Positions 1 to 7,869 of a stretch of 13,819 bases of DNA are shown in pieces. The stretch's first letter is position 1. Each line of letters starts with the position of its first letter. Origin of the DNA: Thermoplasmatota archaeon (GTDB lineage: Archaea; Thermoplasmatota; E2; DHVEG-1); assembly GCA_030605515.1 (NCBI GenBank), contig JAUWIE010000005.1, positions 1 through 13,819 on the forward strand, given 5' to 3'. Under the pieces are notes generated by a model. That model had not been told where the DNA came from, ran no database searches, and worked only from the letters and a program-made list of their open reading frames with translations. Both the position numbers and the translations under genes were made by a program.

Positions 1-27
1 TCAATACAAAAAAAGTATTTATATACC

Positions 28-1326
28 TTATTCCCCAAGGTACATTTCTTTAAGACTTCGTAATATGCCTCTATGAGGATATTGATCATTAATTTGAGGT
101 TCCATCTTTTTATATTCCTCATAGTTTTTTTCAGTTCTTAACATATATCTAGCATAGTAGAAAGCCTCCTCAACTGAGACTTTTCCATTTTTAAAAAGCC
201 TAAGTATAGTGGGTCTCCCATATTTTATAACGTTTTGCCTAAACCCATCAGCATCACCTGTTTTTAGCCCTTCAAACCATAATAATGAAAACAAGGGGCC
301 TTGGGTTGTACTTGAATACCCCATCCGAAATTTACTCGCACCAGATATTACAACTCTGCCGGATCTTGAAATCCGTGATCGTGAGATAGAAAACGTTGGA
401 AGATTAAAAATTGATCTATCAGCAAAACCACCACTATAACAAGCATCAACTATAATACAAGTCTTTTCAGAATTCAAACCTGTTAAAATCTCTCCTAGTT
501 CATTATCCTTAATTGTATCATCCCATAAGAAAATCTCACTGTTATCTAATAATTTACCACCAGTTAATGGATTATTCTCGTCACCACAACCATGGCTAAA
601 AATCCAAATAAAAACCTCGCTATCATCATATTTATTTGATTCAGTGATAACATAATTTATTGTATCTTCCATGTTTTTTCTTGTAGCACCACCATATGAT
701 AGATCATAATCATGTGTCCGTTCTTGTAATGTTTCAATGCGACTACCATATCCATTATCACTTCTTATCCACCCGTCATCAAAAAGTATAAAAATATTTG
801 ATGTAGAGTATTGATAACTCTCGATAAAATACGCTGCTATTTCTTCTGCAAGATTAAGACCACCATTACCAAGTTTACTTTCATTATCCTCAGGGAAATT
901 AGCAGCTCCAATAAAAACAGCCCACTTATGGGTACCTGATTCTATATTCTTGGGTTTATCTACTCTAATTGTTATTTCCTTAATTTCTGAAAAGTCTTTT
1001 CCATCCCAAGAGCGCACATATATACTATACAGACCATTGTCAACCTCGTAGGTCCCCCAGTCAAAGCTCCATTTTGTAGTACCATCTGCAATATTCCATC
1101 TGCTATCATCAATCATCACCTCAATTTTTACTAAATCATCATTACCATCAGGATCAGACGCAGTACCACTTATCATAACAAGACCAGAAACAGCCATCCT
1201 ATTACTAGGATATGTTATATCAACCAATGGTTTTCGATTCCCTTGTTTTTCTTCACCTAAACATCCAGAAAACAAGGGTAATGTCATTGAAACAATGAGC
1301 AATACTGCAATGACTTTCTTATCCAT
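28..1326 (-). CDS. Secreted lipoprotein with Ig-like domain and C13/C14 (legumain/caspase-like) cysteine peptidase domain
   Basis: A 432-residue protein with an ATG start. Residues 1-22 form a lipoprotein signal: basic MDKK, a hydrophobic stretch, then LFSG-C22 as lipobox, so the mature protein is probably lipid-anchored outside the cell. Residues about 33-123 look like a small Ig-like/cadherin-type beta domain (the TYPSN start, the SGTASDPDG turn and the final ITIRVD strand are typical). Residues about 131-350 resemble the clan CD peptidase fold: the first strand KWAVFIGAANF, the second strand IFILFDD, the catalytic histidine in FSHG (H245) and the catalytic cysteine in DACYSGG (C296). The IFILFDD and SHG context recalls legumain (C13), while DACYSGG is common in caspase-like C14 proteins, so I do not choose between them. 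A conserved fold and dyad make peptidase activity likely; the substrate is unknown. No clear Shine-Dalgarno sequence precedes the start. Nothing in the neighbouring genes suggests a partner. Confidence 0.85.
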   Translation of the reverse strand: MDKKVIAVLLIVSMTLPLFSGCLGEEKQGNRKPLVDITYPSNRMAVSGLVMISGTASDPDGNDDLVKIEVMIDDSRWNIADGTTKWSFDWGTYEVDNGLYSIYVRSWDGKDFSEIKEITIRVDKPKNIESGTHKWAVFIGAANFPEDNESKLGNGGLNLAEEIAAYFIESYQYSTSNIFILFDDGWIRSDNGYGSRIETLQERTHDYDLSYGGATRKNMEDTINYVITESNKYDDSEVFIWIFSHGCGDENNPLTGGKLLDNSEIFLWDDTIKDNELGEILTGLNSEKTCIIVDACYSGGFADRSIFNLPTFSISRSRISRSGRVVISGASKFRMGYSSTTQGPLFSLLWFEGLKTGDADGFRQNVIKYGRPTILRLFKNGKVSVEEAFYYARYMLRTEKNYEEYKKMEPQINDQYPHRGILRSLKEMYLGE

Positions 1327-1415
1327 GGTAAACCAATAATATTTCTAACATTACCCCTTTAAAACCTTTATTTAACAAGTCTTACCCATAATTCATAATA
1401 GTTAATATTAAAGTA

Positions 1416-2411
1416 CTAATCAAAAATAAAATCAGATTTCTTAAAATGTTCATACCCTTTATTAGTAAGTTTTTTTCTAAAACCATTGTCAATGAGGACG
1501 ATTTCATCTCCTTTTATAACCCTCCCAATCTTTGTAAGACGTCCTCCTTCTTTTTCTATTAAATTAGAGGCTTTTTCAAACTTTTTTGGAGGAATCGTAA
1601 ATAAGAGTTCATAATCACCTCCAAAATGCAAACCTTGTTCATATACATCAAAATTAACATTATTTTTTGCAATTTCTAATAACTTTGATGACAATGGAAT
1701 TTTATCTTTCATAATTTCAAAACCAATATTATTTAATTCTTGCAACTGATAAAGAGAGGAGGATAATCCATCTGATATATCCATACATGATGTAACAATT
1801 TTTGTTTTGGCCAAACTAATTCCTTCTTTTAATCTTGGAACTGGTTCTAATAAACCTTTTTGAATTTCTTTATTATTTATATCATGTATTAATGCTTGAT
1901 ATCCCGCAGCGGCTTTACCAAGCGTTCCAGTCACAGCAACGATATCACCAGGTTGTCCTCCTTTCCGGCTCATAAACTCATCAATTTTAACTAATCCGAA
2001 AACAGTTCCACTTAAAACAATATCAGAATTCTCTTTTGTATCCCCACCTATAATTGATGTATTGAATTTTTTTGCACATTCCCTAGATCCAATCATCAAT
2101 TCCTTTAAAAACAATTCAGATGTGTCCTTTGGCAATCCAAGAGATAATACTAATCCAATTGGCTGACCACCCTTAGCAGCAATATCACTAAGGTTTATAG
2201 CAACTATGAACCATCCTATCTGCCAAGGTGTCATACTTTTTGGAATATGAGTTTTTTCTGAAATCATATCTGTTGAAATAAGTAGATATTCATCTTTAAA
2301 TTCTAAAGCAGCACAATCATCACCAATACCAACTGCGGCATCTCCATTTGATAAGATATCTGAAATAAGACGTATTGCCTTTCGTTCTCCCAAATCCGAA
2401 AGCTTTTTCAC
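1416..2411 (-). CDS. thiL: Thiamine-monophosphate kinase
   Basis: ThiL phosphorylates thiamine monophosphate with ATP to give thiamine diphosphate, the last step of thiamine cofactor synthesis, in the cytoplasm. The 331 residues match the usual family length. Visible family motifs are GIGDDCA (D31, D32), STDM (D48), NLSDIAAKGG (D76), IGGDTK (G122-T125) and the C-terminal-half MDISDGLSS (D211, D214); the aspartates bind the Mg-ATP and phosphate in this PurM-like superfamily. The start is GTG at 2409-2411, followed directly by the conserved KKLSDLGERKAI opening. The only SD-like sequence, GAGGAT, lies about 17 bases upstream, unusually far, so initiation may not depend on it. The gene is divergent from purM across 83 bp; both encode members of the same superfamily, which supports correct calls but not a shared pathway. 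Confidence 0.95.
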   Translation of the reverse strand: MKKLSDLGERKAIRLISDILSNGDAAVGIGDDCAALEFKDEYLLISTDMISEKTHIPKSMTPWQIGWFIVAINLSDIAAKGGQPIGLVLSLGLPKDTSELFLKELMIGSRECAKKFNTSIIGGDTKENSDIVLSGTVFGLVKIDEFMSRKGGQPGDIVAVTGTLGKAAAGYQALIHDINNKEIQKGLLEPVPRLKEGISLAKTKIVTSCMDISDGLSSSLYQLQELNNIGFEIMKDKIPLSSKLLEIAKNNVNFDVYEQGLHFGGDYELLFTIPPKKFEKASNLIEKEGGRLTKIGRVIKGDEIVLIDNGFRKKLTNKGYEHFKKSDFIFD

Positions 2412-2494
2412 AATAAACTACAAAGATATCCTCATTCAAAAAGTTTATCACAACAATATTGTTTATTCAGCTTGATTAATAGGAAGCGATATTC
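2412..2494. promoter_or_regulatory. Divergent thiL/purM control region with 12-bp palindrome
   Basis: This 83-bp gap must hold both promoters. At 2452-2463 lies a perfect palindrome, AACAATATTGTT, flanked on both sides by GTTTAT (2442-2447 and 2461-2466, the second overlapping the palindrome), with an inverted copy (ATAAAC) next to the thiL start. Such a site midway between divergent genes could be an operator for a dimeric regulator, but AT-rich palindromes also arise by chance. I cannot assign a TATA box to either gene with confidence. AGGAAG at 2481-2486 is a plausible Shine-Dalgarno sequence for purM. Confidence 0.3.
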
Positions 2495-3520
2495 GTGAAA
2501 AAAACAACTTACGCTGAGAGTGGTGTTGACATAAAAAAAGAAGAAGAAGCGATAAAAGGAATCCTTTCAAGTATCAAAACAAAAAGAAAAGGAATTGGTA
2601 AACCACTCGGTGGACATTATGCTGGAATGATTGAATTTGGAGAATTTGCTCTTGTGTTATGTACAGATGGTGTTGGTAGTAAGGTAAAAATTGCATCTGA
2701 ATTAAAAAAATGGGATACTGTTGGAATTGACTGTATTGCGATGAATGTAAACGATGCAATATGTGTAGGAGCAGAACCACTAGCATTTGTTGACTATCTA
2801 GCAATTGATGACCCGGATCCTAGAATAACAAAAGAACTTGGAAAAGGTTTAGAAAAAGGTGCAAAGCTATCGAATATATCAATTATTGGTGGAGAGACAG
2901 CATCTTTACCTGAAATAGTCAACGGTTTTGATCTAGCCGGAACTTGTCTTGCCTACATTAAAAAAGATGAAATTATCACAGGTCAAAAAATATCACCTGG
3001 TGATATTATAATTGGAATGGAAAGTAGCGGTATTCATTCAAATGGATATACACTTGCTAGAAATGTGATTAAAAAAACGAATTTATCATACAAAGATAAA
3101 TTTCCAGATGGATTATATCCTGGGAAAACAATTGGTGATATATTACTAACTCCAACCAAGATATATGTAAAGGAGATAATTGCACTTTTAAAAAATATAA
3201 AAGTTCATGGACTAGCTCATATAACTGGTGGAGGACTTCGAAACCTACCACGGCTAAACAAAAACGTCGAATATGTTATAGAAAATCCTCTTAAGCCTCA
3301 ATCTATCTTTAAATTTATTCAAAAATATGGCAACATAGAAGATAAAGAAATGTATCAGACATTCAACATGGGTATGGGTTTTACTGTAATCGTTTCTAAA
3401 AATGACGTCGATGAAACAATAAAGATTCTTAAAATACATTCTGATTCGGATATCAAAATCGTAGGTAGAATCGAAAAAGGTGCAGGAGTTACAGCCCCAA
3501 AACTAGGAATAAAATTCTAA
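2495..3520 (+). CDS. purM: Phosphoribosylformylglycinamidine cyclo-ligase (AIR synthase)
   Basis: PurM closes the imidazole ring: FGAM plus ATP gives aminoimidazole ribonucleotide, step five of de novo purine synthesis, in the cytoplasm. The 341-residue product has the standard family order: YAESGVDI near the N-terminus (residues 6-13), the glycine-rich CTDGVGSK (56-63), the MNVNDAICVGAEP motif (83-95), IGGETAS (131-137), SSGIHSNGYTL and HITGGGL. The start is GTG at 2495, chosen because the conserved YAESGVDI begins six residues later and AGGAAG lies eight bases upstream. The gene stops 35 bp before the end of the convergent gene at 3556; the gap contains a short T-rich stretch (about 3541-3551) that could end transcription. 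Confidence 0.96.
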   Translation: MKKTTYAESGVDIKKEEEAIKGILSSIKTKRKGIGKPLGGHYAGMIEFGEFALVLCTDGVGSKVKIASELKKWDTVGIDCIAMNVNDAICVGAEPLAFVDYLAIDDPDPRITKELGKGLEKGAKLSNISIIGGETASLPEIVNGFDLAGTCLAYIKKDEIITGQKISPGDIIIGMESSGIHSNGYTLARNVIKKTNLSYKDKFPDGLYPGKTIGDILLTPTKIYVKEIIALLKNIKVHGLAHITGGGLRNLPRLNKNVEYVIENPLKPQSIFKFIQKYGNIEDKEMYQTFNMGMGFTVIVSKNDVDETIKILKIHSDSDIKIVGRIEKGAGVTAPKLGIKF

Positions 3521-3555
3521 AAACTAATAAAACACCCAAATATTTATTTTTAGAA

Positions 3556-6138
3556 TTAAATCGAATAAATATTTCCATTTATAGCAATAAACACTGCTTC
3601 ATTATTTACAACAGGATCTGAAAGAATAGGTGTAGTAATTGCATTGTTTTTTCCATTTGTTGTATAACCTGGTGATAAAACCCATTTTCCCTCTCCATTT
3701 ATTTTATTTAATGCATAGAATCTTCCATCATCAGATCCAAAATATACATTATTATTGTCAATAGTTGGTGAAGAGTGTATTCCAGATTTACATGTAAACA
3801 TCCAATTTAGACTACCATCTTGTTGATTTAAGGCATAAAAATTATTATCATGTGAACCAACAAAAACTAAGCCATCAGAAATAATAGGAGTTGTCTCTAC
3901 ACCCCAACCTGTTTCATATTTCCATAACAGGCTTTTATTTTCAGCATAAATGGCATATACATTAGTATCCCAAGAGCTAAAATAGACCACATCATCTTTT
4001 ACATAAGGTTTTGCGGTAATCATCCCTTCAGTTTCAAAAACCCATTCTGTTAAACCTGTTTCAAAGTTGATAGCATTACAGTTCACACCAGAGCCTACAA
4101 ACAACAAATTATTCCAAGGTTCAGATAAGTAGATTTCATCATCTAATGTAATATTCCATTTTTCATCTCTAGAAAATATATCAAAAGCAAATAATTTCCC
4201 ATTTTCATTTCCAACTATTACAAGATTATTTACGACAATAGGATTACTTACAATTTTTCCAATTGGTTTTTCCCATTGAAATTCACTATTTTTATTAAAT
4301 ACTTGAAAACCATCAGATGTTCCTATATATATCATATTATTATGAATCGTTGGAGTGGTTAGATGATTACCAACAATTTTTTTCCTTAATAAATCACCAT
4401 TCATTGCATCTATTGTATATAGTTCGCCTGATGAGGTAGTTGAAAAAAGAACATCATCTACAATAGTACTTGAAGCATAGAAATCATTATCATTATTTTC
4501 TATTGGATATATCCACTGTATATCAGGCTTGTTATTAATTTCCTGCATGCTTGTTAGTAAGGTAAATTCTTCTTTAGGAGGAATACCAAATAATCTAACC
4601 CATCCAACAGAAGGTATATCCTCAACTTTTATAGCGCTTTCATCACGATTCTCAAAATCAAGTGTTGAACCATTTGGATTACCAAAACAGACCCATAATC
4701 CATTTTTCATAAGAAGATTAGAATCAGTTAATTTACAATCTGGAGAATGATTTATCATTGGAGGAGTTGACATTATTTCTTTAACAATATCTATATCTAT
4801 CTCTCCATAGTATTTATTACCAAGCTCCTCAAATTTGATATCCCGATCAGCTGGACGATATCTAGGGGTATAATATTCAAATCCTCTAACCTTGTAAACT
4901 AGATAAACAAGGAAATATCGCATGCATTTCATAGCATTGAATTTCTCTAGTCTAACACCGAGATCCATCGGGTTATTAGATGACCAATAAAAACCATCAA
5001 ATGTTCGATAAGTCGCATATTGATAAAGACCTAATTCAAAACGAGCTATCTCTCCTGTTTTCGTATCACCAATAAGCCATATAGCATTCATACAACCATC
5101 GTTTTTATATCTTAAATAATAAATCACATCATCGATACTATTACTATATTGCATTGCTGTTCTTGCTCTAACTGCAAGTGAAAAGCCCCTGTTGGTATAA
5201 AGCCCCTGAGGAAGAGTTGTTTCAAGCATTACAATACCAACATCATTCTGATAGAAATCATGATTACTCCAGATATAACCTGGTGCAGATGCCATAATAA
5301 CTCTATGTCCTTCATTAGGAGTGATATCAAGAACAATATTCCAACGGGTTGTTATATAATATGACCACCACCATAAACCAGCACCATCACCATTACCCCA
5401 CATTGAATTTGATATCACTAATTGATTGCGAGGTGTTGCATTTCCTGATGCAATAAATCCATTACAATGATGTGGTTCTGGTTGAGTTAAAAATCCATTT
5501 ATTAAACTAGTAACACGAACATTTGATAACTCCGGAGTATCTCTTTTAAGCAAATTAAAAAAAGTCCTTAAAGGATGAACTCCTCTTCGCATTGATTTAT
5601 ATGTTAATTTTGACATAAGTTCATACATCTGATTTGATGTTAGGACATCTTCAAGAGTAACATCTTCTCCATATATTTTATCTCCTCCTGCCCTAACACC
5701 TGCAGCTATTCCTCTAATTTCTTCTTTGTATTCATCAGGAAAATTATCTAAATAAATCCTAGTACTTTGTTTTTTACAGAAATTCCACCAGTTTTCTGAG
5801 ATTTTTTCATATCGCTCCTGTGAAAAACGGTTTGATAATGGTTTCATATATGGATGATTATGGATCATGTTACTCCAGCGGGCCATTAAATCAACAATTT
5901 CCTCTGAAAGTAAATAACCATGTTGAAATCCTCTTTCATAAGGATCTCCCTCGATGGATGTATAAATCCACCCTTGAATATTATATCTATAACCATTTCC
6001 ACATTGGCGAATATATAAAATTTCATTTTTTTGAGTTGAGGTGTTTATTACTGTTTCTTCATTTGCTAAGTTATAAGGAGAAAATATTACAATTGAAATT
6101 AGAAGTGAAATTGTAAAGAAGCAAGTTATCTTTTTCAT
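3556..6138 (-). CDS. Secreted phospholipase B/C45-like Ntn-hydrolase fused to a PQQ-type beta-propeller
   Basis: An 860-residue exported protein. Residues 1-26 are a signal peptide (KK, then a hydrophobic run ending in SPYNLANEE); no lipobox is seen. Residues about 50-515 resemble the phospholipase-B-like/C45 branch of Ntn-hydrolases: the GDPYERGFQHGYLL motif (64-77) typical of the proenzyme start, then HHC225NGFIASGNAT followed by LVISNSMWG. In PLB-like enzymes the matching CSA...HNTW segment carries the cysteine that becomes the N-terminal nucleophile after self-cleavage, so C225 is the predicted nucleophile. Residues about 539-860 are tandem PQQ/BamB-like blades (repeats of the type PxxxxxxVYFGSxDGxxYALNxxxGxxxW), about eight if the first and last strands close the ring. 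Amide or ester hydrolysis outside the cell is likely; the substrate is unknown. The fusion is not one I recognise. It stands alone, convergent to purM. Confidence 0.8.
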   Translation of the reverse strand: MKKITCFFTISLLISIVIFSPYNLANEETVINTSTQKNEILYIRQCGNGYRYNIQGWIYTSIEGDPYERGFQHGYLLSEEIVDLMARWSNMIHNHPYMKPLSNRFSQERYEKISENWWNFCKKQSTRIYLDNFPDEYKEEIRGIAAGVRAGGDKIYGEDVTLEDVLTSNQMYELMSKLTYKSMRRGVHPLRTFFNLLKRDTPELSNVRVTSLINGFLTQPEPHHCNGFIASGNATPRNQLVISNSMWGNGDGAGLWWWSYYITTRWNIVLDITPNEGHRVIMASAPGYIWSNHDFYQNDVGIVMLETTLPQGLYTNRGFSLAVRARTAMQYSNSIDDVIYYLRYKNDGCMNAIWLIGDTKTGEIARFELGLYQYATYRTFDGFYWSSNNPMDLGVRLEKFNAMKCMRYFLVYLVYKVRGFEYYTPRYRPADRDIKFEELGNKYYGEIDIDIVKEIMSTPPMINHSPDCKLTDSNLLMKNGLWVCFGNPNGSTLDFENRDESAIKVEDIPSVGWVRLFGIPPKEEFTLLTSMQEINNKPDIQWIYPIENNDNDFYASSTIVDDVLFSTTSSGELYTIDAMNGDLLRKKIVGNHLTTPTIHNNMIYIGTSDGFQVFNKNSEFQWEKPIGKIVSNPIVVNNLVIVGNENGKLFAFDIFSRDEKWNITLDDEIYLSEPWNNLLFVGSGVNCNAINFETGLTEWVFETEGMITAKPYVKDDVVYFSSWDTNVYAIYAENKSLLWKYETGWGVETTPIISDGLVFVGSHDNNFYALNQQDGSLNWMFTCKSGIHSSPTIDNNNVYFGSDDGRFYALNKINGEGKWVLSPGYTTNGKNNAITTPILSDPVVNNEAVFIAINGNIYSI

Positions 6139-6170
6139 ATATTTATCAAATTATATATGTAAATATTATT

Positions 6171-6178
6171 ATATAAAG
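6171..6178 (-). promoter_or_regulatory. TATA-like box upstream of the 860-residue secreted protein
   Basis: On the minus strand this reads CTTTATAT, centred about 36 bases before the ATG at 6138. An archaeal start site 25 or so bases downstream would give a leader of only about 10 bases, matching the lack of a Shine-Dalgarno sequence there. The same AT-rich stretch could serve the divergent gene at 6246. This is a pattern match only. Confidence 0.35.
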
Positions 6179-6245
6179 ATTTATCGATTTGATATGAAAA
6201 TTCTTTTAATCGCATTTATTATGTTTATTACTAAAGGTGAGATAT

Positions 6246-6591
6246 ATGATAAAAGAAATTATATATTTAAGGGAGTATGGAGAAAAAATGAATAAAAAAA
6301 TCCTACAAACAAATAATAAAAATATAAAACGATTTTATGCAATTGATCATCAAATATATAAAAAAGGCGCACTTGATAAAAAATCGAAAAGAGCTTATGG
6401 GTCTTGTTGCTTCTACAGTCCTACGGTGTGATGATTGCATTTTTTATCATTTAGATTAATGTTATAGTGAAAAAGTTACAGATGAAGAATTATATGAAGC
6501 AATAAATATTGCGCTAATTATTGGTGGATCGATAACTATACCACATATCAGACGTATCTTTAATCAATGGGAGCAACTGAAAAAAACCTAG
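6246..6591 (+). pseudogene. Broken AhpD/carboxymuconolactone decarboxylase family gene (frameshift plus internal stop)
   Basis: Read in two frames this is one CMD/AhpD-like protein of about 115 residues. The first frame runs from ATG 6246, with an AAAGGTGA Shine-Dalgarno five bases upstream, through FYAIDHQIYKKGALDKKSK. At the AAAA run 6387-6390 one extra base moves the homologous reading to the next frame, which continues with ELMGLVASTVLRCDDCIFYH, a perfect AhpD core (CxxCxxxH). Four codons later, after tyrosine-histidine-leucine-aspartate, a TAA (6457-6459) sits where relatives have Q, K or R. The frame then goes on with VTDEELYEAINIALIIGGS to TAG at 6589-6591, the normal family end. Intact relatives reduce peroxides or disulfides through the two cysteines. 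As written the gene makes only a truncated 61-residue peptide without the cysteines. Two lesions argue for real decay; sequence error remains possible. Confidence 0.85.
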
Positions 6592-6592
6592 G

Positions 6593-6991
6593 TTACTTTT
6601 TTTTCTTATAATGAAAAACATACCTGGTTGGGATTCGTTTTTTCTTTCCTGTCCAGTAACCACAGTTTGGACAGCTGAATTCTATTGTGACTTCTCCACC
6701 CCAGATTGTAAGGTTTTTTACTCTTTTTAAACTACTTCCACATACAGGACATTTTGCTAAAATTTTTTTCGGATCGCCTTCACGAGAGTGAATCTCAAGT
6801 TTTACAAAATCACTTTTTATTGCAATGTTTCGTAGTCTGCTACCGCTAATGCTAAATTTATTTTTTTTAATATTAAGTTCTTTTGTTACTAATGATTTTA
6901 ACTTGCTCTGTGATTGTACTGTGCGAAATTTTTTTAGAATATCTTGAAGAGCAGACTTCACCTGTTCATCTGAAGGAATATGATAACTCAT
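6593..6991 (-). CDS. Small basic zinc-ribbon protein, function unknown
   Basis: A 132-residue protein. Residues 1-75 are mainly charged helices, possibly a small winged-helix-like or helical nucleic acid binding unit (SDEQVKSALQDILKKF, then SKLKSLVTKEL and a basic ISGSRLRNIAIKS stretch). Residues 81-110 form a four-cysteine zinc ribbon: CPVC (C81, C84) and CPNC (C107, C110) with a beta-hairpin between. The tail is strongly basic and ends in four lysines. This composition suits a DNA- or RNA-associated archaeal protein, but I do not recognise a named family. It is the last gene of a minus-strand cluster, 39 bp after the four-CBS gene. AGAGGAAA lies about 15 bases before the ATG, rather far for a Shine-Dalgarno. 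Its stop codon is one base from the end of the CMD pseudogene on the other strand. Confidence 0.75.
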   Translation of the reverse strand: MSYHIPSDEQVKSALQDILKKFRTVQSQSKLKSLVTKELNIKKNKFSISGSRLRNIAIKSDFVKLEIHSREGDPKKILAKCPVCGSSLKRVKNLTIWGGEVTIEFSCPNCGYWTGKKKRIPTRYVFHYKKKK

Positions 6992-7030
6992 AATTATCGT
7001 TTATTTCCTCTTTTAGTTACATATTATATT

Positions 7031-7816
7031 TTATCTAGGTATTGTGTTAATTAAATCAGTTCTAGTAACAATACCAACCATAGTATCGTTATCTATTAAT
7101 GGTAATGCTCCAACGTTATGTTTAAGCATTATTTTTGCAGCATCTATTGCAGACATTTTTTGAGTAATCCAAATTACAGGTGATTTCATGACGTCCATTA
7201 CGAGTAATTCATCAAGTTGATGTTTTTGTCTTCCAAGTGGGAAAGATCTTTTCACACTTGCTAATGCAAAAGCGATTTCTATATCTGAGATTAGGCCAAC
7301 GAGCTTTCCTTGATCAATAACTGGTAATCGGGCAATATTTTCATTAATCATTATTCTTCGTGCATGGATAATCCTATCCTCTGGAGATACAGTAAATATT
7401 TTTTTCTGTGCTAAATCCTTAACTAATTTTTTACTTTCTACTAATGGTAATAAATCTGCTTTTGTTACTACACCTATTAATCTATCATCTTCAACTACAG
7501 GGAGCATAGTAGGCCCAGGTTCACCTACTTTTTTTAGAATTGTTTTAATATCAGTATTTGGGGAAACGATTTTGATTTTTTTTTCAGTAACTGAAGAAGC
7601 ATGTAATCTTGAAGCTGGAACACCGCGTTTTCTAATTGATCCAAGTTTATATGCAATTATATTATCTGTTATTATGCCTACTAATTTCTTATCTTCAACA
7701 ACGGGAATTTTTGTTATTTCGTTTTTTTTCATTAATTTTAATACATATTTTAAATCAACATCTTTATCTACAGAAATAACATCTTTTGTCATAATATCCT
7801 TTATTTTCTTTTTCAT
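7031..7816 (-). CDS. Four-CBS-domain protein
   Basis: A 261-residue cytoplasmic protein made only of CBS motifs. Four copies can be read: residues about 5-58 (IMTKDVISV ... IPVVEDKKLVGIITD), 80-125 (KIVSPNTDI ... LPVVEDDRLIGVVTKADL), 131-183 (IFTVSPEDR ... LPVIDQGKLVGLISD) and 205-258 (VMKSPVIWI ... LPLIDNDTMVGIVTRTDL). Two CBS copies pair into one Bateman module, so there should be two modules. Such modules usually bind AMP, ATP, S-adenosylmethionine or related nucleotides and signal energy state. No catalytic or DNA-binding domain is attached, so any output must be through a partner. GAGGGG at 7821-7826 is a Shine-Dalgarno only four bases from the ATG. The gene follows the CBS/Zn-ribbon gene by 53 bp and precedes the small zinc-ribbon gene by 39 bp, probably one operon. 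Confidence 0.92.
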   Translation of the reverse strand: MKKKIKDIMTKDVISVDKDVDLKYVLKLMKKNEITKIPVVEDKKLVGIITDNIIAYKLGSIRKRGVPASRLHASSVTEKKIKIVSPNTDIKTILKKVGEPGPTMLPVVEDDRLIGVVTKADLLPLVESKKLVKDLAQKKIFTVSPEDRIIHARRIMINENIARLPVIDQGKLVGLISDIEIAFALASVKRSFPLGRQKHQLDELLVMDVMKSPVIWITQKMSAIDAAKIMLKHNVGALPLIDNDTMVGIVTRTDLINTIPR

Positions 7817-7869
7817 ATTACCCCTCTATCTCATGTGACTTATTTTTTTGACAAAAATTTTTTGTTTTT

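Noticed and set aside
1..27. Possible end of a further gene at the left edge
   Set aside because: A TCA at 1-3 could be a minus-strand stop, but with no coding sequence visible there is nothing to support it.
209..439. Plus-strand open frame of 76 codons
   Set aside because: It lies antisense inside the peptidase gene, has no recognisable domain and no ribosome binding site.
5820..6116. Plus-strand open frame of 98 codons
   Set aside because: It is antisense to the signal peptide and Ntn-hydrolase region of the 860-residue gene and has no protein-like pattern.
6457..6459. Recoding of the internal stop in the CMD gene, for example as pyrrolysine
   Set aside because: The stop is TAA rather than TAG, and a separate frameshift upstream already breaks the gene.
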